DNA from: Nocardioides cynanchi
GTDB taxonomy: Bacteria > Actinomycetota > Actinomycetes > Propionibacteriales > Nocardioidaceae
Assembly: GCF_008761635.1 (NCBI RefSeq)
Contig: NZ_CP044344.1
Coordinates: 3,596,001-3,660,000 of the forward strand
DNA length: 64,000 nt
Reading direction: 5' to 3'
Both the position numbers and the translations under genes were made by a program. Positions 15,034-26,275 of the stretch are shown one piece after another. The notes under the pieces are model-generated. The model did no database searches, was not told where the DNA came from, and was given only the letters and a program-made list of their open reading frames with translations. Numbering within the stretch: the stretch's first letter is position 1; every line of letters starts with the position of its first letter.

Positions 15034-17307
15034 CTAGGTCGCGACGTCCACCGGATTCACGCTGCGGATCCGGTGGACGGCGAAGGTGCGCACGTCGTCG
15101 GCCCGGTGGTCGCGTGCGGTGAGCACCCCGCCGTCGACGCGGAGGGGGTCGACGAGTCGCTCGGTGGCGGCGCCGTGGTTGTCGACGTAGGCGATCAGGA
15201 CGGTGCGCCCGCCCTCGGCGGCCTCACGCAGGGCGGTCAGCGAGCCCATCGGGGTCAGTGCCGGCGCGGGTGCGCCCCGCGCCTCGACGACCCGGTCGCC
15301 GGCTCGGATCGCGGTGACGACCTGGGCCAGCCGGGCCTCCTGCCGGGCGTCGGCGATGGTACGCCGCGCGACCTTGGGGCGGGCGCGCTGCCGGTCGGGC
15401 CGGCTCACGTGCACGGTGCCGTCGATCGCCTCCACCAGCGGCGAGACGCCGAGCTCACGCAGCCGCGGCAGCAGCACCTCGAGCGGAGTCGTGCTGACCA
15501 GCACGGTCGGCGCGATCCGGCGCAGCCCGAGCGAGCCGGCCCGCGAGTGGTGCAGGACCTCGGTCAGGGCCGCCTCGTCGTCGGCGCGCAGGAACGCCTC
15601 CGCGTGCCCGACCCGGATCGTCCCGAAGGTCCGGGCCGCGTCGTCGACGAGGTAGCTCAGCGGCTGCGGGACCGGCGTCCGCGAGACCTGCTCGAGGAAG
15701 GAGTGGACCTCGTGGGCGGCCCAGCCGGCGTCGAACGCCCGGCGCACCGACGACGGTGTGAAGCGGTAGACGGTGGCCTGTCCCCGTGACTCGACGTCGG
15801 CCATCAGGTGCAGGTCGCGAGCGCGCTCGCGCACCAGCGGACCGGGGGCCACCGCGGTCAGGTCGGCCTGGATCAGCACCTGGTCCACCTCGTCGGGCAG
15901 CAGCGCCTCGAGTGCCGGCGCGGGGTCGTCGCCGGCGAGCAGGAGCCGGGCGTACGACGCCAGCCCGCCGAGTGCGGTCAGGCCGAGGTGGGCGGCCTCG
16001 TCGAGCGCGGAGACGACCTGGTCGGCGCGTGAGGGCAGCCGTCGCGGTCGCAGCCAGGCGACCCGGGCCACCACCGAGGCCGGCCCGGTGCCGGCGGCCA
16101 GGACCCGGCCGGGAGGCAGGTCGGCCAGCGCCGTCAGCGCCATCCGCCGGGTCTCGGGGGCGGAGCGCGCGACCAGGTCGGGGTCCAGGGCGTTGCGCGG
16201 CTTGCCCTGGTCGTCGCGGCTGCCGACGAGTCCGGGCACCCGCTCGGTGTCGAGCCAGGCGCGGGCCAGGACGGCCCAGCGGACCGCGGCCGGCTCGTCG
16301 GACCACGCGTCGTACGCCTCGGTGGGCGTCCACGCCGGATTGCCGTCGGCATCGGGCCAGGTCGCCGCCAAGTGGGCGGCGGCGGCCACCTCGGCGACCA
16401 GGGCGGTGGCCGCAAGATCGAGCTGGACCGTCTCGGCGGCGGCCTTGAGGTCGCGGGCCGACAAAGCGCCGTTGCGCAGGGCTATCGGCGGCCGGGTGCC
16501 CCAGTGGTCCACCAGCAGCTCGACACGTCGTACGACGTCGAAGGCCGCGCCGGCCGCGGTGTGGTCCACCTGTCCGGAATCGCGCTCGGACCAGGCGACC
16601 TCCGGGGCCTCGGCGAGCGGCTCCCGCAGCGCCCGCCCGCCGCGCAGCGCGACCTGCACCTCACCGGGCACCCGGACCAGTCCCGCCCGGCCCGGCACCA
16701 GCAGGCCGCGCGACAGCAGCTCCTCGGCCGGGGTCCGGGCCTCGGCCGGCGTGATGCCGGGACGGGCCGAGCCGGGTGCGGCCTCGCCGGAGCCCGCCTC
16801 GACGTGCTCGAGCAGTGCCACCGCGGCCGGGGACAGCTCGGCCAGGAGCCGGGCGACGTCGTCGGCGGTGCGCCCCGGGGTCAGCGGGTGGATCATCGCC
16901 GAGCCGCCGAGGGCCTCGGCCACCCCGGTCAGCGGACGGAGGCCGGCGTCGTGCTCCCAGACCAGGGCCAGGTCGGCCAGCCGGGTCAGTGCGCTCTCGA
17001 CAGTCGGGCCCGGGAGACCGAGGATGTGGGCCAGATCCAGGTCGGGAGTTTGGTCCGACGCCACGAGGGCATCAAGGACGGAGAGCTCGAGGCGCGTGAG
17101 CAGGTCGAGAGCACGGTTCAGTGAGGAGCGCGTCGCAGCCCGCGATGCCAGCTGGCCGCAGTCGGCAGGGGCAGGAGTGGACAGATCGGACCGTTGCCGG
17201 AGCAGCCGCGTCAGCCGGTCGTCCGGCCAGCTCCTGAGCTGGTCGGCGAGCGAGCGGTACCCCCGGCGCGCGGGTTCCCGGCTGGAGGGAGCGGACGAGG
17301 TGGACAT
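15034..17307 (-). CDS. XPB-associated 'helicase-associated domain' protein with WYL-like C-terminus
   Basis: The 757-residue protein matches the large actinobacterial family annotated as helicase-associated domain protein, encoded next to XPB in mycobacteria (Rv0862c beside Rv0861c, from memory). It has no Walker A. N-terminal helical repeats include [20 protein letters not shown]. The C-terminal third contains [20 protein letters not shown] and a beta-rich WYL-like end ([20 protein letters not shown], then [11 protein letters not shown]), which could sense nucleotides or DNA. It probably assists XPB in repair. ATG 17307 follows TAGCGT by 7 nt on the minus strand, while a longer upstream frame lacks such a signal. 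It is separated from XPB here by about 6 kb of unrelated genes. Confidence 0.82.
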   Translation of the reverse strand: MSTSSAPSSREPARRGYRSLADQLRSWPDDRLTRLLRQRSDLSTPAPADCGQLASRAATRSSLNRALDLLTRLELSVLDALVASDQTPDLDLAHILGLPGPTVESALTRLADLALVWEHDAGLRPLTGVAEALGGSAMIHPLTPGRTADDVARLLAELSPAAVALLEHVEAGSGEAAPGSARPGITPAEARTPAEELLSRGLLVPGRAGLVRVPGEVQVALRGGRALREPLAEAPEVAWSERDSGQVDHTAAGAAFDVVRRVELLVDHWGTRPPIALRNGALSARDLKAAAETVQLDLAATALVAEVAAAAHLAATWPDADGNPAWTPTEAYDAWSDEPAAVRWAVLARAWLDTERVPGLVGSRDDQGKPRNALDPDLVARSAPETRRMALTALADLPPGRVLAAGTGPASVVARVAWLRPRRLPSRADQVVSALDEAAHLGLTALGGLASYARLLLAGDDPAPALEALLPDEVDQVLIQADLTAVAPGPLVRERARDLHLMADVESRGQATVYRFTPSSVRRAFDAGWAAHEVHSFLEQVSRTPVPQPLSYLVDDAARTFGTIRVGHAEAFLRADDEAALTEVLHHSRAGSLGLRRIAPTVLVSTTPLEVLLPRLRELGVSPLVEAIDGTVHVSRPDRQRARPKVARRTIADARQEARLAQVVTAIRAGDRVVEARGAPAPALTPMGSLTALREAAEGGRTVLIAYVDNHGAATERLVDPLRVDGGVLTARDHRADDVRTFAVHRIRSVNPVDVAT

Positions 17308-17355
17308 CGTTCCCACGCTACTGGTCTGCCCCAGCTGCGGGTCTGGGCCCGCGTG

Positions 17356-18185
<830 letters not shown>

Positions 18186-18189
<4 letters not shown>

Positions 18190-19196
18190 CCGCAAGCCGC
18201 TCCGTCACGCCGGGGGACTGGTACGGCGTCCTGGGTGACCGCGTGGCGGTCCTGCTGCCACCCGCCGCCAAGTCCCGGGTGGCCGGCCTGTGGGAGCGGG
18301 TGGACGAGGACGCCGGCTTCGACGAGGTGCTCGACGCCCTGATCAGCGGCGGGCTGCGGGAGCTGCCCGGGTTCGTGCTGGTCAGCACAGAGGGCTCCGA
18401 GGTCCGGGTGGTGATCCGCGGGGCCGGCCGGGCCGAGCTGACCACGAGCGACGGCCCGGTCACGGTGAGCGGCGCCCAGGACACCACCTGGGTCGAACAG
18501 ACGGTCTCCGGGGTGACCGGCCTGAAGGTGCAGGTCGCCGACGGCGACGGTACGCCGTACCCCTTCGGCACCGGGCTGGTCCGGGTCTCCGGGCTCGAGC
18601 AGCCGCCGAGCGCGCCCGCGTCGCCCGCCGCCGCACCCCCCGTCACGGCGCCGCCGGTCGCCGCGCCCCCGATCCCGCCGCCGGTCGCTGCGCCCCCGAT
18701 CCCGCCGCCGGTCGTGACCCCCGATCCCGGCGACACCCAGAGCGGGTCGTTCGACCCGGGTCCGCTGGCACCCGCCGAGGAGCCGAGCCCGCGACCGCCC
18801 GACCACGCTCCGGGCACACCGACCCCGCCCGCGGTCGCCCAGCGACCGGTGGCGCGGCTGATCTTCTCCAGCGGCGAGATCGTCGACGTCGACCGGGCGG
18901 TGCTGGTGGGCCGGGCACCGGAGTCGCGTCGCTTCGGTGGTGACGACCAGTCGCGGCTGGTCCGGGTGCCGAGCCCGCACCAGGAGGTCTCCTCCACCCA
19001 CCTCGAGATCCGGCCCGGCACCGGTGCCGACCACGGCTCGGCGGTGGTCACCGACCTCGGCTCGACCAACGGCACCGTCGTGGTCCAGCCCGGGCTGCCG
19101 GCCGAGGATCTCCAGCCCGGCATCGCGGTCCAGCTGATCCCGGGTGCCATCGTCGACCTCGGTGAAGGGGTGACCATCCAGGTCACCACCGTGTGA
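18186..19196 (+). CDS. FHA-domain protein with proline-rich linker
   Basis: The 336-residue protein has a globular N-terminal region (1-140) of unknown fold. A Pro/Ala-rich linker of about 90 residues with repeated [10 protein letters not shown] units follows. A C-terminal FHA domain (about 220-336) carries [15 protein letters not shown] and [14 protein letters not shown], the residues that bind phosphothreonine peptides. FHA proteins scaffold Ser/Thr kinase signalling. The start overlaps the PP2C stop (GTGA) and its own stop overlaps the next gene's GTG, so the three are coupled. The N-terminal half is also found in similar actinobacterial proteins, but I cannot name it. Confidence 0.88.
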
Positions 19197-20287
19197 GCGC
19201 CGTGAGCAGCGCAGTCGCACCGACCGCCACCCCGGCCCGCACCGCTCCGACGCCCGAGACCGGGCTCCGGGTCGCCGAGACCGACCGGCGCTTCTACGCC
19301 TTCGCCGTCGACCGCCTGATCGCCTGGGGCATCGACCTCGCCTTCGCCTTGGCGGCGCAGCACTACCTGATCTCCCGCGGCCACGTGTGGGGCGGTGTCC
19401 TGGTGATCGTGGCGACGGTCCTGGTCGTCGGCGGCGTCTTCGCGGCGCTTCTCGGTCTCACCGGGAGCACCCCCGGCAAGGCGTTCTGCGGACTACGGGT
19501 GATCGACTCCCGTACCGGTCGACCGATCGGGATGGGACCGGCCCTGCTCCGCACCGTGGTGGTCGCGGGTGCGACGGTGCCGTTCGGCTTCGGCCTCGCG
19601 GCCCTGGCCTGGACCGCCCTGGCCGACCCCGATCGGCTTGCGCGCGGCTGGCACGACCGGCTGGTCTCCTCGCTCGTCGTGGACGTGCGACCGGTGCCGG
19701 CCGCGGAGGAGCCCGAGCAGTCCGCGCCTCGCGGTGTGGTCAACCTGACCGCGATGCGGCTGGTGCCCGCACGTCGTACGCCGCCCGGACCCGACCCCGC
19801 CCGGCTCCCCGCCCGGGCACCGACCCGCGATCACCGGGCCCGACCGGCGACCGGCGACGCAGGGGAGTCGGGGCGGACCACCGTGCGCGACCCGGCGTTG
19901 GCCGCTGCGGCCTCCGGCGGCACCACGGCAACCCCCGAGGCGTCACCGGCCCCGTCCGCCTGGGGCCTGGTCTTCGACACCGGCGAGCGGGTGCGGGTGG
20001 AGTCGGTCGTGCTGATCGGGCGACGCCCCGAGCCCCGCGAGGGAGAGCAGGGGGCCCGGCTGGTCGGGCTGCCGTCGACCGACATGTCGGTCTCCAAGAC
20101 CCATGCCCAGGTGGCGCTGGCCCCCGACGGCACGCTCGTGGTCACCGACCGCGGCTCGACCAACGGCTCCGTGCTCCGGCGGCAGGGGGTCGCCAGGCGA
20201 CTGACCGCCGGGCGGCCGGCGACCCTGCTCGACGGCGACGTGGTCAACCTCGGCGACCGCACGATGACCGTCGTCCGCGTCGGCTGA
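19193..20287 (+). CDS. RDD-membrane and FHA-domain fusion protein
   Basis: The 364-residue protein starts with an RDD domain: FYAFAVDRLIAWGIDLAFAL, membrane helices near 42-62 and 70-95, the motif STPGKAFCGLRVIDSRTGRP, a third helix, and RGWHDRLVSSLVVD. A disordered Pro/Arg/Ala linker (about 165-255) leads to a C-terminal FHA domain with VLIGRRP, SVSKTHAQV and TDRGSTNGSV. It would anchor phosphothreonine recognition to the membrane and is the last gene of the PP2C-FHA-RDD/FHA operon. RDD-FHA fusions sometimes occur near type VII secretion genes, but none are present here. Confidence 0.88.
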   Translation: MSAVSSAVAPTATPARTAPTPETGLRVAETDRRFYAFAVDRLIAWGIDLAFALAAQHYLISRGHVWGGVLVIVATVLVVGGVFAALLGLTGSTPGKAFCGLRVIDSRTGRPIGMGPALLRTVVVAGATVPFGFGLAALAWTALADPDRLARGWHDRLVSSLVVDVRPVPAAEEPEQSAPRGVVNLTAMRLVPARRTPPGPDPARLPARAPTRDHRARPATGDAGESGRTTVRDPALAAAASGGTTATPEASPAPSAWGLVFDTGERVRVESVVLIGRRPEPREGEQGARLVGLPSTDMSVSKTHAQVALAPDGTLVVTDRGSTNGSVLRRQGVARRLTAGRPATLLDGDVVNLGDRTMTVVRVG

Positions 20288-20318
20288 GCCGACCCTCCCG
20301 CAGCCCAGCTCGGGCGAG

Positions 20319-20324
20319 TAGTTT
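20319..20324 (+). promoter_or_regulatory. -10 box TAGTTT of the acyl-CoA synthetase gene
   Basis: TAGTTT ends 6 nt before ATG 20331, in a 43-bp gap after the RDD/FHA gene, giving the synthetase its own probable leaderless promoter. Confidence 0.55.
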
Positions 20325-20330
20325 CCGGTC

Positions 20331-21974
20331 ATGCAGTCCTATGCGCGCGGTGAGTCCGAGCCGGCCCTGCTCGAGGAGACGATCGGGGCGAACCTCGACC
20401 GCACGGTCGCGGCCTTCCCCGATCGTGAGGCCCTCGTCGAGTTCGCGTCCGGGCGTCGGTGGACGTGGCGCGAGCTCAACCACGACGTCGACCTGTTCGC
20501 ACGCGGGCTGATCGCGTACGGCATCGAGAAGGGCGACCGGGTCGGCATCTGGGCACCCAACTGCGCCGAGTGGACGATCACGCAGTACGCCTGCGCCAAG
20601 ATCGGGGCGGTCCTGGTCAACGTCAACCCGGCCTACCGCACCCACGAGTTCTCCTACGCCGTGAACCAGTCGGGGCTGCGGCTCCTGGTCGCCGCCGAGA
20701 GCTTCAAGACCAGCGACTACCGGGCGATGGTCGAGGAGACGGCGCCCCTCAACTCAGCCCTCGAGCGCGTGGTCTACATCGGCACCGGCGACTGGGCGGA
20801 CGTGGTGGCCGCCGGCCAGCAGGTCGACTCCGACGTCGTGAACGCGCGGATGCTGACGCTGCGACCCGAGGACCCGATCAACATCCAGTACACCTCGGGC
20901 ACCACGGGCCGGCCCAAGGGCGCGACCCTCTCGCACCGCAACATCCTCAACAACGGCTTCATGGTCACCGAGCTGATGGGCTTCACCGAGCAGGACCGGC
21001 TCTGCATCCCGGTGCCCTTCTACCACTGCTTCGGGATGGTGATGGCCAACCTCGGCTGCACCAGCCACGGCTCCACGATGGTGATCCCGGCGCCGGGCTT
21101 CGACCCCGAGGTCACCCTGCGCGCGATCGCCGAGGAGCGGTGCACGGCGGTGTACGGCGTGCCGACGATGTTCATCGCCATGCAGCACCACCCGACCTTC
21201 GCCGACCACGACCTCTCGAGCCTGAGGACCGGCTGCATGGCGGGGTCGATCTGCCCGGTCGAGGTGATGAAGCGCTGTCTCGGCGACATGCACATGGCCG
21301 AGGTCTGCATCGCCTACGGCATGACCGAGACCTCACCGGTCTCGACCCAGACCCGGGTCGACGACGACCTCGACCGTCGTACCGCCTCGATCGGCCGGGT
21401 CCATCCCCACGTCGAGGTCAAGATCGTGGACCCGGTCACCGGCGCGACCGTCGAGCGGGGGAGCCCCGGCGAGCTGTGCACCCGCGGCTACTCGGTGATG
21501 CTCGGCTACTGGGACGACCCCGAGAAGACCGCCGAGGCGATCGACGCCGAGGGGTGGATGCACACCGGCGACCTCGCCGAGATGCGTGAGGACGGCTACT
21601 GCAACATCGTCGGCCGGATCAAGGACATGGTGATCCGCGGCGGGGAGAACGTCTACCCGCGCGAGATCGAGGAGTTCCTCTACGCCCACCCCGACATCGA
21701 GGACGTGCAGGTGATCGGCGTCCCCGACGAGAAGTACGGCGAGGAGCTGGCCGCGTGGATCAAGCTGCGGGCCGGCGCCGAGCCGCTCGACGCCGACGCG
21801 GTTCGCGCGTACGCCACCGGCAAGCTCGCCCACTACAAGATCCCGCGCTACGTGCTGCTGGTCGACGAGTTCCCGATGACGGTGACCGGCAAGATCCGCA
21901 AGGTGCAGATGCGTGAGGAGACCGCGGCCAGGCTCGGCCTGACCGGTGCGGGCCACGGTCCGGCCGGCTCGTAG
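20331..21974 (+). CDS. AMP-binding acyl-CoA synthetase (fatty-acid--CoA ligase)
   Basis: The 547-residue protein has the acyl-adenylate core. [18 protein letters not shown] is the P-loop near residue 187. [14 protein letters not shown] is the A5 motif, [20 protein letters not shown] the A7 hinge, [21 protein letters not shown]8, and [12 protein letters not shown] at the end supplies the catalytic Lys. It activates a carboxylic acid as acyl-AMP and transfers it to CoA. Length and motifs fit medium/long-chain FadD-type enzymes, but exact chain length cannot be read. It is monocistronic and not associated with other lipid genes here. Confidence 0.93.
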   Translation: MQSYARGESEPALLEETIGANLDRTVAAFPDREALVEFASGRRWTWRELNHDVDLFARGLIAYGIEKGDRVGIWAPNCAEWTITQYACAKIGAVLVNVNPAYRTHEFSYAVNQSGLRLLVAAESFKTSDYRAMVEETAPLNSALERVVYIGTGDWADVVAAGQQVDSDVVNARMLTLRPEDPINIQYTSGTTGRPKGATLSHRNILNNGFMVTELMGFTEQDRLCIPVPFYHCFGMVMANLGCTSHGSTMVIPAPGFDPEVTLRAIAEERCTAVYGVPTMFIAMQHHPTFADHDLSSLRTGCMAGSICPVEVMKRCLGDMHMAEVCIAYGMTETSPVSTQTRVDDDLDRRTASIGRVHPHVEVKIVDPVTGATVERGSPGELCTRGYSVMLGYWDDPEKTAEAIDAEGWMHTGDLAEMREDGYCNIVGRIKDMVIRGGENVYPREIEEFLYAHPDIEDVQVIGVPDEKYGEELAAWIKLRAGAEPLDADAVRAYATGKLAHYKIPRYVLLVDEFPMTVTGKIRKVQMREETAARLGLTGAGHGPAGS

Positions 21975-22070
21975 GCCGGAGCCTCCGGTCGAGACGAAAT
22001 CGTGACGTCCGGCGTCGACTCCCGCGGCTAGGTTGATCGCGACCCATCGGAGCCTCGGAAGGAACCTGCG

Positions 22071-23726
22071 TTGAGCGACTCACTGCGACAGCTGGCCGAC
22101 GACTACTGGAAGGCCTTGCTCGACGTCGACCCGACCTGGCGGCACATGCTCGGCGACTACTCCGCCGTCGGCCGCTACGAGCACTGCTCCCGGGTCTCCG
22201 AGGACTCCGTCGCTGCGACCCTGCGCGACTTCGCGGCCCGCGCGGAGGCGCTCGACGAGGGCCCGCTCGACGAGCAGGAGCGGCTCACCCGGGGGGTGCT
22301 GGCGTCGTCCGCGACGTCCACCGCAGACCTGCTCGACGCCCGACTCACCGAGCTGGCCGCCGACCCGGTACACGGCCCGCAGACCACCTTGTCCCTGGTG
22401 CTCGGCATGCTCGCGGTGCCCGACCAGCAGGTCGCCGACGCGATGCCCGCCAAGCTCGACGGCATCGGCACCTACTTCCACGAGCTCGCCGACCGGGTCC
22501 ACGAGGGCGTGGGCCGCGGCTGGGTGGCGGCCGAGTTCGCGGTCGCCGAGACGATCGCCCAGATCGAGGCCGCGCTCGCCGTCCCGCCCGCGAGCGACCC
22601 GATGCTGGGCGCCGTCGCGATCCCCGACGGTGTCGACGCCGAGGCGTTCCGGAGGCACCTGCAGGAGGCGCTCGAGCGCGCGGTGCGCCCGGGCCTGGTG
22701 GCCTACCGCGACGCGCTGCGTGACCAGGCTCTGCCGATCGCCCGCTCCGAGGAGCGGTGCGGCCTGAGCTGGCTGACCGGCGGCGACGACGCCTACGACC
22801 GCACCCTGCGCTACTACACGACGACCGCCAAGACGGCGCAGGAGATCCACGAGATCGGTCTCGCGCAGGTCGCCAAGCTCGCCGACGAGTACCGCGCGCT
22901 CGGCCCCGAGGTGGTCGGCACCGACGACCTCCAGCAGATCTTCGAGGCGATGCGCACCGACCCCAAGCTGCACTTCGAGCACGCCGACGAGCTGGTCGAG
23001 CAGTCGCGTGTCGCCCTCGCCAGGGCGGAGGCCGCGATGGGCGACTGGTTCGAGGTCGTGCCCCAGGCGCCGTGCGCGGTGTCCGGCACCGAGGTCGGCG
23101 CCAAGGCGTTCTACTACCCGCCGGCGACCGACGGCTCGCGCGGCGGCACGTTCTTCGTCAACACCACCGACCCCGAGACGTGGGGCCGCTTCGAGCTCGA
23201 GTCGATGGCCTTCCACGAGGGCGTGCCCGGTCACCACCTCCAGCTCGCCATCGCCGCCGAGCTGCCCGACACGATGCCGGAGTTCCGCAAGCACCTCCAC
23301 AACTCCGCGTACGCCGAGGGCTGGGGCCTCTACACCGAGCGGCTCTCCGACGAGATGGGTCTCTACAGCTCGGCCGTGGACCGGATGGGCATGTACAGCG
23401 CCGACTCGATGCGGGCCTGCCGGCTCGTCGTCGACACCGGACTGCACGCGCTGGGCTGGAGCCGCCAGCAGGCGATCGACTACATGGTCGCCAACAGCCC
23501 CCTCACCGAGGGTGTCTGCCGGCCCGAGGTGGACCGCTACATCTGCAGCCCCGGCCAGGCGACGTCGTACATGATCGGCCGGCTGGAGATCGAGCGGATG
23601 CGGGCCGAGGCCGAGCAGCGGCAGGGGGCGGCGTTCGACGTCAAGAAGTTCCACTCGGCCGTGCTCGACAGCGGCTCGCTGCCCCTCGAGGTGCTCGACC
23701 GGGTGGTCGCGGCTCGGCTTGCCTGA
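22071..23726 (+). CDS. DUF885-family putative zinc carboxypeptidase
   Basis: The 551-residue protein is a DUF885 member. The motif AFHEGVPGHHLQLAIAAELP holds an HExxxH-like zinc site (family HEGxPGHH), and a downstream Glu lies in YAEGWGLYTERLSDEMG, resembling gluzincin peptidases of the M3/M32 type. It has no signal peptide, so it is cytoplasmic and may trim peptides. Start TTG 22071 is chosen because GGAAGGA lies 8 nt upstream and a possible TAGGTT -10 box lies near 22032, making this one of the leadered genes. It converges on gatD. Confidence 0.88.
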   Translation: MSDSLRQLADDYWKALLDVDPTWRHMLGDYSAVGRYEHCSRVSEDSVAATLRDFAARAEALDEGPLDEQERLTRGVLASSATSTADLLDARLTELAADPVHGPQTTLSLVLGMLAVPDQQVADAMPAKLDGIGTYFHELADRVHEGVGRGWVAAEFAVAETIAQIEAALAVPPASDPMLGAVAIPDGVDAEAFRRHLQEALERAVRPGLVAYRDALRDQALPIARSEERCGLSWLTGGDDAYDRTLRYYTTTAKTAQEIHEIGLAQVAKLADEYRALGPEVVGTDDLQQIFEAMRTDPKLHFEHADELVEQSRVALARAEAAMGDWFEVVPQAPCAVSGTEVGAKAFYYPPATDGSRGGTFFVNTTDPETWGRFELESMAFHEGVPGHHLQLAIAAELPDTMPEFRKHLHNSAYAEGWGLYTERLSDEMGLYSSAVDRMGMYSADSMRACRLVVDTGLHALGWSRQQAIDYMVANSPLTEGVCRPEVDRYICSPGQATSYMIGRLEIERMRAEAEQRQGAAFDVKKFHSAVLDSGSLPLEVLDRVVAARLA

Positions 23727-23744
23727 GCGGTCGGGTCCGACAGG

Positions 23745-24491
23745 TCAGCGCCGCAGCCGGCTCCGCCGACCCTCGGGGCGGCGGCGCGGGTCGGCGGCGT
23801 CGAGCCGCTCCTCGCGGAGCTGCTCGGTCACGTCACGGGGTACGACGGCCAGCGGGCCGGTGACCCGCTCGAGCAGCGTGTCGGCGAGCACAGGGTTGCG
23901 GACCAGCACCGGCCCGTGCAGGTAGGTCGCGACGATGTTGTCCTGCTGCACTCCCTCGGTGCGACCGTCGCCGTTCCCCACTCCGGCCACGAGCGTGCCC
24001 AGCGGGCGCGCGGACGGCCCGACCTCGGCCGTGCCGCGGTGGTTCTCGAACCCGGTCAGCGTCGGGACGCCGGGCAGCTCCACCGGTTCGAGCACGATCT
24101 CGCCGACGGCCCGCTCGGCGAGCCGGTCGCAGGTGGCGTCGAGCAGCCCGAGCCCCGTCTCCGGCCGGCCCTCGAACCCGAGGAACGTCCGCGAGAGCAG
24201 CTGGAGCCCGGCGCAGACCGCGAAGACCGGTGCGCTGCCCCCGAAGATCGACGCCGCCCGGTCGTCGGCGAGCATCGCCCGGGCCGCGAGCAGCTGGGTG
24301 GCGTCCTCGCCGCCGCCGATCACGAAGAGGTCGCCGGAGGCGGGGAGCGGCTGGTCGGCCATCACGTCGACGATCTCGGTCGCGACGCCGCGCAGCCCGG
24401 CGCGGTAGGCCAGGGCGAGCACGTTGCCGCGGTCGCCGTAGGTCCCGAGCAGGTCGGGGTAGACGTGGACGATCACCAAGGGGTCAGCCAC
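23745..24491 (-). CDS. gatD: Lipid II isoglutaminyl synthase, glutaminase subunit GatD
   Basis: The 248-residue protein is a CobB/CobQ-like class I amidotransferase. VFAVCAGLQLLS carries the nucleophile Cys93, and ATYLHGPVL carries the catalytic His192. FVIGGGEDATQLLA is the substrate-positioning loop. GatD releases ammonia from glutamine and passes it to MurT, which amidates D-glutamate of lipid II to D-isoglutamine for peptidoglycan cross-linking. The gene overlaps murT by 8 nt. An Arg-rich tail (RRRPEGRRSRLRR) extends beyond the usual family end. Confidence 0.93.
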   Translation of the reverse strand: MADPLVIVHVYPDLLGTYGDRGNVLALAYRAGLRGVATEIVDVMADQPLPASGDLFVIGGGEDATQLLAARAMLADDRAASIFGGSAPVFAVCAGLQLLSRTFLGFEGRPETGLGLLDATCDRLAERAVGEIVLEPVELPGVPTLTGFENHRGTAEVGPSARPLGTLVAGVGNGDGRTEGVQQDNIVATYLHGPVLVRNPVLADTLLERVTGPLAVVPRDVTEQLREERLDAADPRRRPEGRRSRLRR

Positions 24492-25713
24492 GGCGGCCCA
24501 GCTCCTCTCGGGCGGCCTGGAAGGCCGTGTAGTTGCCGACCACGTCGACCGGGCCGGCGGCCAGGTGGGGCAGCACGCTGAGCAGGCCTGCCGGAGCGCG
24601 CCGGGCCTCGACGCCGTCGACGGCCAGCCGGGCCAGCAGGTCGGTGGCGCGGCGGCCGGTCACCCACACGGTCCGGCCGCGCAGGGCGGTGAAGGAGACG
24701 TCGTACAGCCAGGACGGGTCGCGCCCGTCGACCCCCTCGGCGTTGAAGCACAGCACCACGGGCCGCTGGTCGTCGGCCATCATCGCCAGGAGCTCGAGCC
24801 AGCCGGCGGGGTTCTTGGCCAGCATCAGCCGCAGCTCGTGCTCGCCGTGGCGCACCTGCTCGAAGCGGCCGGACACCGCGGGGACCGCCGCCACCCGACG
24901 CGCCGCCTCCTCGAGGGGTACGCCGTCCGCGTGGGCGGTCGCGACCGCCAGCGCGGCGTTCCCCAGGTTGAACCTGCCCGGGATGCCGAGCGCGAGAGCC
25001 ACCTGGTCGTCGTCCGGCCCGTGCAGGGTCGCTCCGTCGAGCCAGAAGTCCGGCTGCGGTCGCCGCAGGTCGCACTCCGTGCAGTGCCAGCCTCCGTCCT
25101 CGTGCCGAATCCGGGAGCCGCACTTCGGGCAGACGAGGGAGTCCTGGGTCCAGGAGATGTGGGCGGCCACCCAGACCTGGCGCTCGGCAGCCATCGCCGC
25201 CCACACGATCAGGGGATCGTCGGCGTTGGCGACGACAAGGGGCACCCCGGCCAGGGCGGTGCGCCAGGCCCGGGACACCGAGCCGACCTCGTGGTGGCGT
25301 GAGAGCTGGTCGCGGGACAGGTTCGAGATCAGCACGCTGACCGGTCGCGTCCGGGTGATCACCCAGGGCAGCCAGCCCTCGTCGGTCTCCAGGACCATCC
25401 GGTGGTCGCGGGTGGCAGCCAGCGTGCCGGCGATGCCGACCGACGTGTTGGCCCCGCCGCGGTTGCTCCCGACCACGCCGTCCCCGCCCAGGGCTGCGGT
25501 CAGGAGACCGGTGGTGGTGGTCTTGCCGTTGGTGCCGCTGACCAGGGTGATCCGGCGGCCGCGGCTGAGCTCGGCGGCCGCCGAGGGCGTGGCCATCAGC
25601 AGGAGACGGCCGGCGATCACGTTGCCCGAGCCGCCGCGCAGGCGCCGGGCCGCGGCAGCCACCGCCCGGGTGCCCTGCCGGGCGATCCGGAGCGGGACCT
25701 CCGGGCGGCTCAC
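24484..25713 (-). CDS. murT: Lipid II isoglutaminyl synthase, ligase subunit MurT
   Basis: The 409-residue protein is a Mur-ligase relative. The ATP loop SGTNGKTTTTG spans 59-69, and a four-Cys zinc ribbon CPKC/CTEC (Cys195, 198, 211, 214) is inserted in the central domain, a hallmark of MurT. The C-terminal DUF1727 domain contains MLAKNPAGWLELLAMM and VVLCFNAEGVDGRDPSWLYD. With GatD it amidates the alpha-carboxyl of D-Glu in lipid II at the cytoplasmic membrane. Start GTG 25713; a TACTAC(T) motif some 65 nt upstream on the minus strand could be its -10 box. Confidence 0.94.
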   Translation of the reverse strand: MSRPEVPLRIARQGTRAVAAAARRLRGGSGNVIAGRLLLMATPSAAAELSRGRRITLVSGTNGKTTTTGLLTAALGGDGVVGSNRGGANTSVGIAGTLAATRDHRMVLETDEGWLPWVITRTRPVSVLISNLSRDQLSRHHEVGSVSRAWRTALAGVPLVVANADDPLIVWAAMAAERQVWVAAHISWTQDSLVCPKCGSRIRHEDGGWHCTECDLRRPQPDFWLDGATLHGPDDDQVALALGIPGRFNLGNAALAVATAHADGVPLEEAARRVAAVPAVSGRFEQVRHGEHELRLMLAKNPAGWLELLAMMADDQRPVVLCFNAEGVDGRDPSWLYDVSFTALRGRTVWVTGRRATDLLARLAVDGVEARRAPAGLLSVLPHLAAGPVDVVGNYTAFQAAREELGRRG

Positions 25714-25807
25714 GAGGGGACCCCTGACGGCGGTACGGAAGGGCGAGCGGTCCGTGCGGTCACGCTCCAGTAGTACCCGATCGCCTGGGCCGGCGCCCCG
25801 TCGACCC

Positions 25808-26275
25808 TCAGATCTTCTTCGACAGGAGCTGGATCACGGTCTCCCCGGGGCAGGTCGTCGACTCCTTGATCGCCCAGCGACCGGTGTAGCCGTTGCCGGT
25901 CCAGTTGGCCTCGGCGTCGTGGTCCTCGGTCTCGCCCTCGGTCACCTTGAAGCCGGCCGACTTCGCCGCGTTCAGGGCACTGAGCACGTCGGGGAACGCC
26001 GCCTTGGTGACCCCGGTGGCCACGACGCCCTCGGAGCCGCGGTCCTCGACGTGGTAGACGACGGTGACGTCCGGCAGTGGGAACTCGGTGGGATAGCCCG
26101 CGGGGAAGTCGCTGACCTGGTGCGCGTCGGACAGGCAGGTCGAGGTGTCGGCCGCGGCCGTCAGGTCGGCGTCGGCCTCGGGACCCGAGGCCGCGCCCGA
26201 GCCGCCGCAGCCCGCGGTGAGCAGGAGCAGCCCCAGTGCAGCAGCGGCGACCCGCGCCGCCCTGGTCACCGTCAC
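25808..26275 (-). CDS. Secreted lipoprotein, unknown function
   Basis: The 155-residue protein has a lipoprotein signal, RAARVAAAALGLLLLTAGCG, in which Cys23 would be lipidated. A Ser/Gly/Ala linker and an approximately 110-residue domain with two further cysteines (STCLSD and TTCPGE, likely disulfide-bonded) follow. It contains no recognised domain. The GTG start overlaps the stop of the upstream BNR-repeat gene by 4 nt (GTGA), so the two are coupled and possibly work together outside the cell. GTG 26269 is an alternative start. Confidence 0.8.
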   Translation of the reverse strand: MTVTRAARVAAAALGLLLLTAGCGGSGAASGPEADADLTAAADTSTCLSDAHQVSDFPAGYPTEFPLPDVTVVYHVEDRGSEGVVATGVTKAAFPDVLSALNAAKSAGFKVTEGETEDHDAEANWTGNGYTGRWAIKESTTCPGETVIQLLSKKI

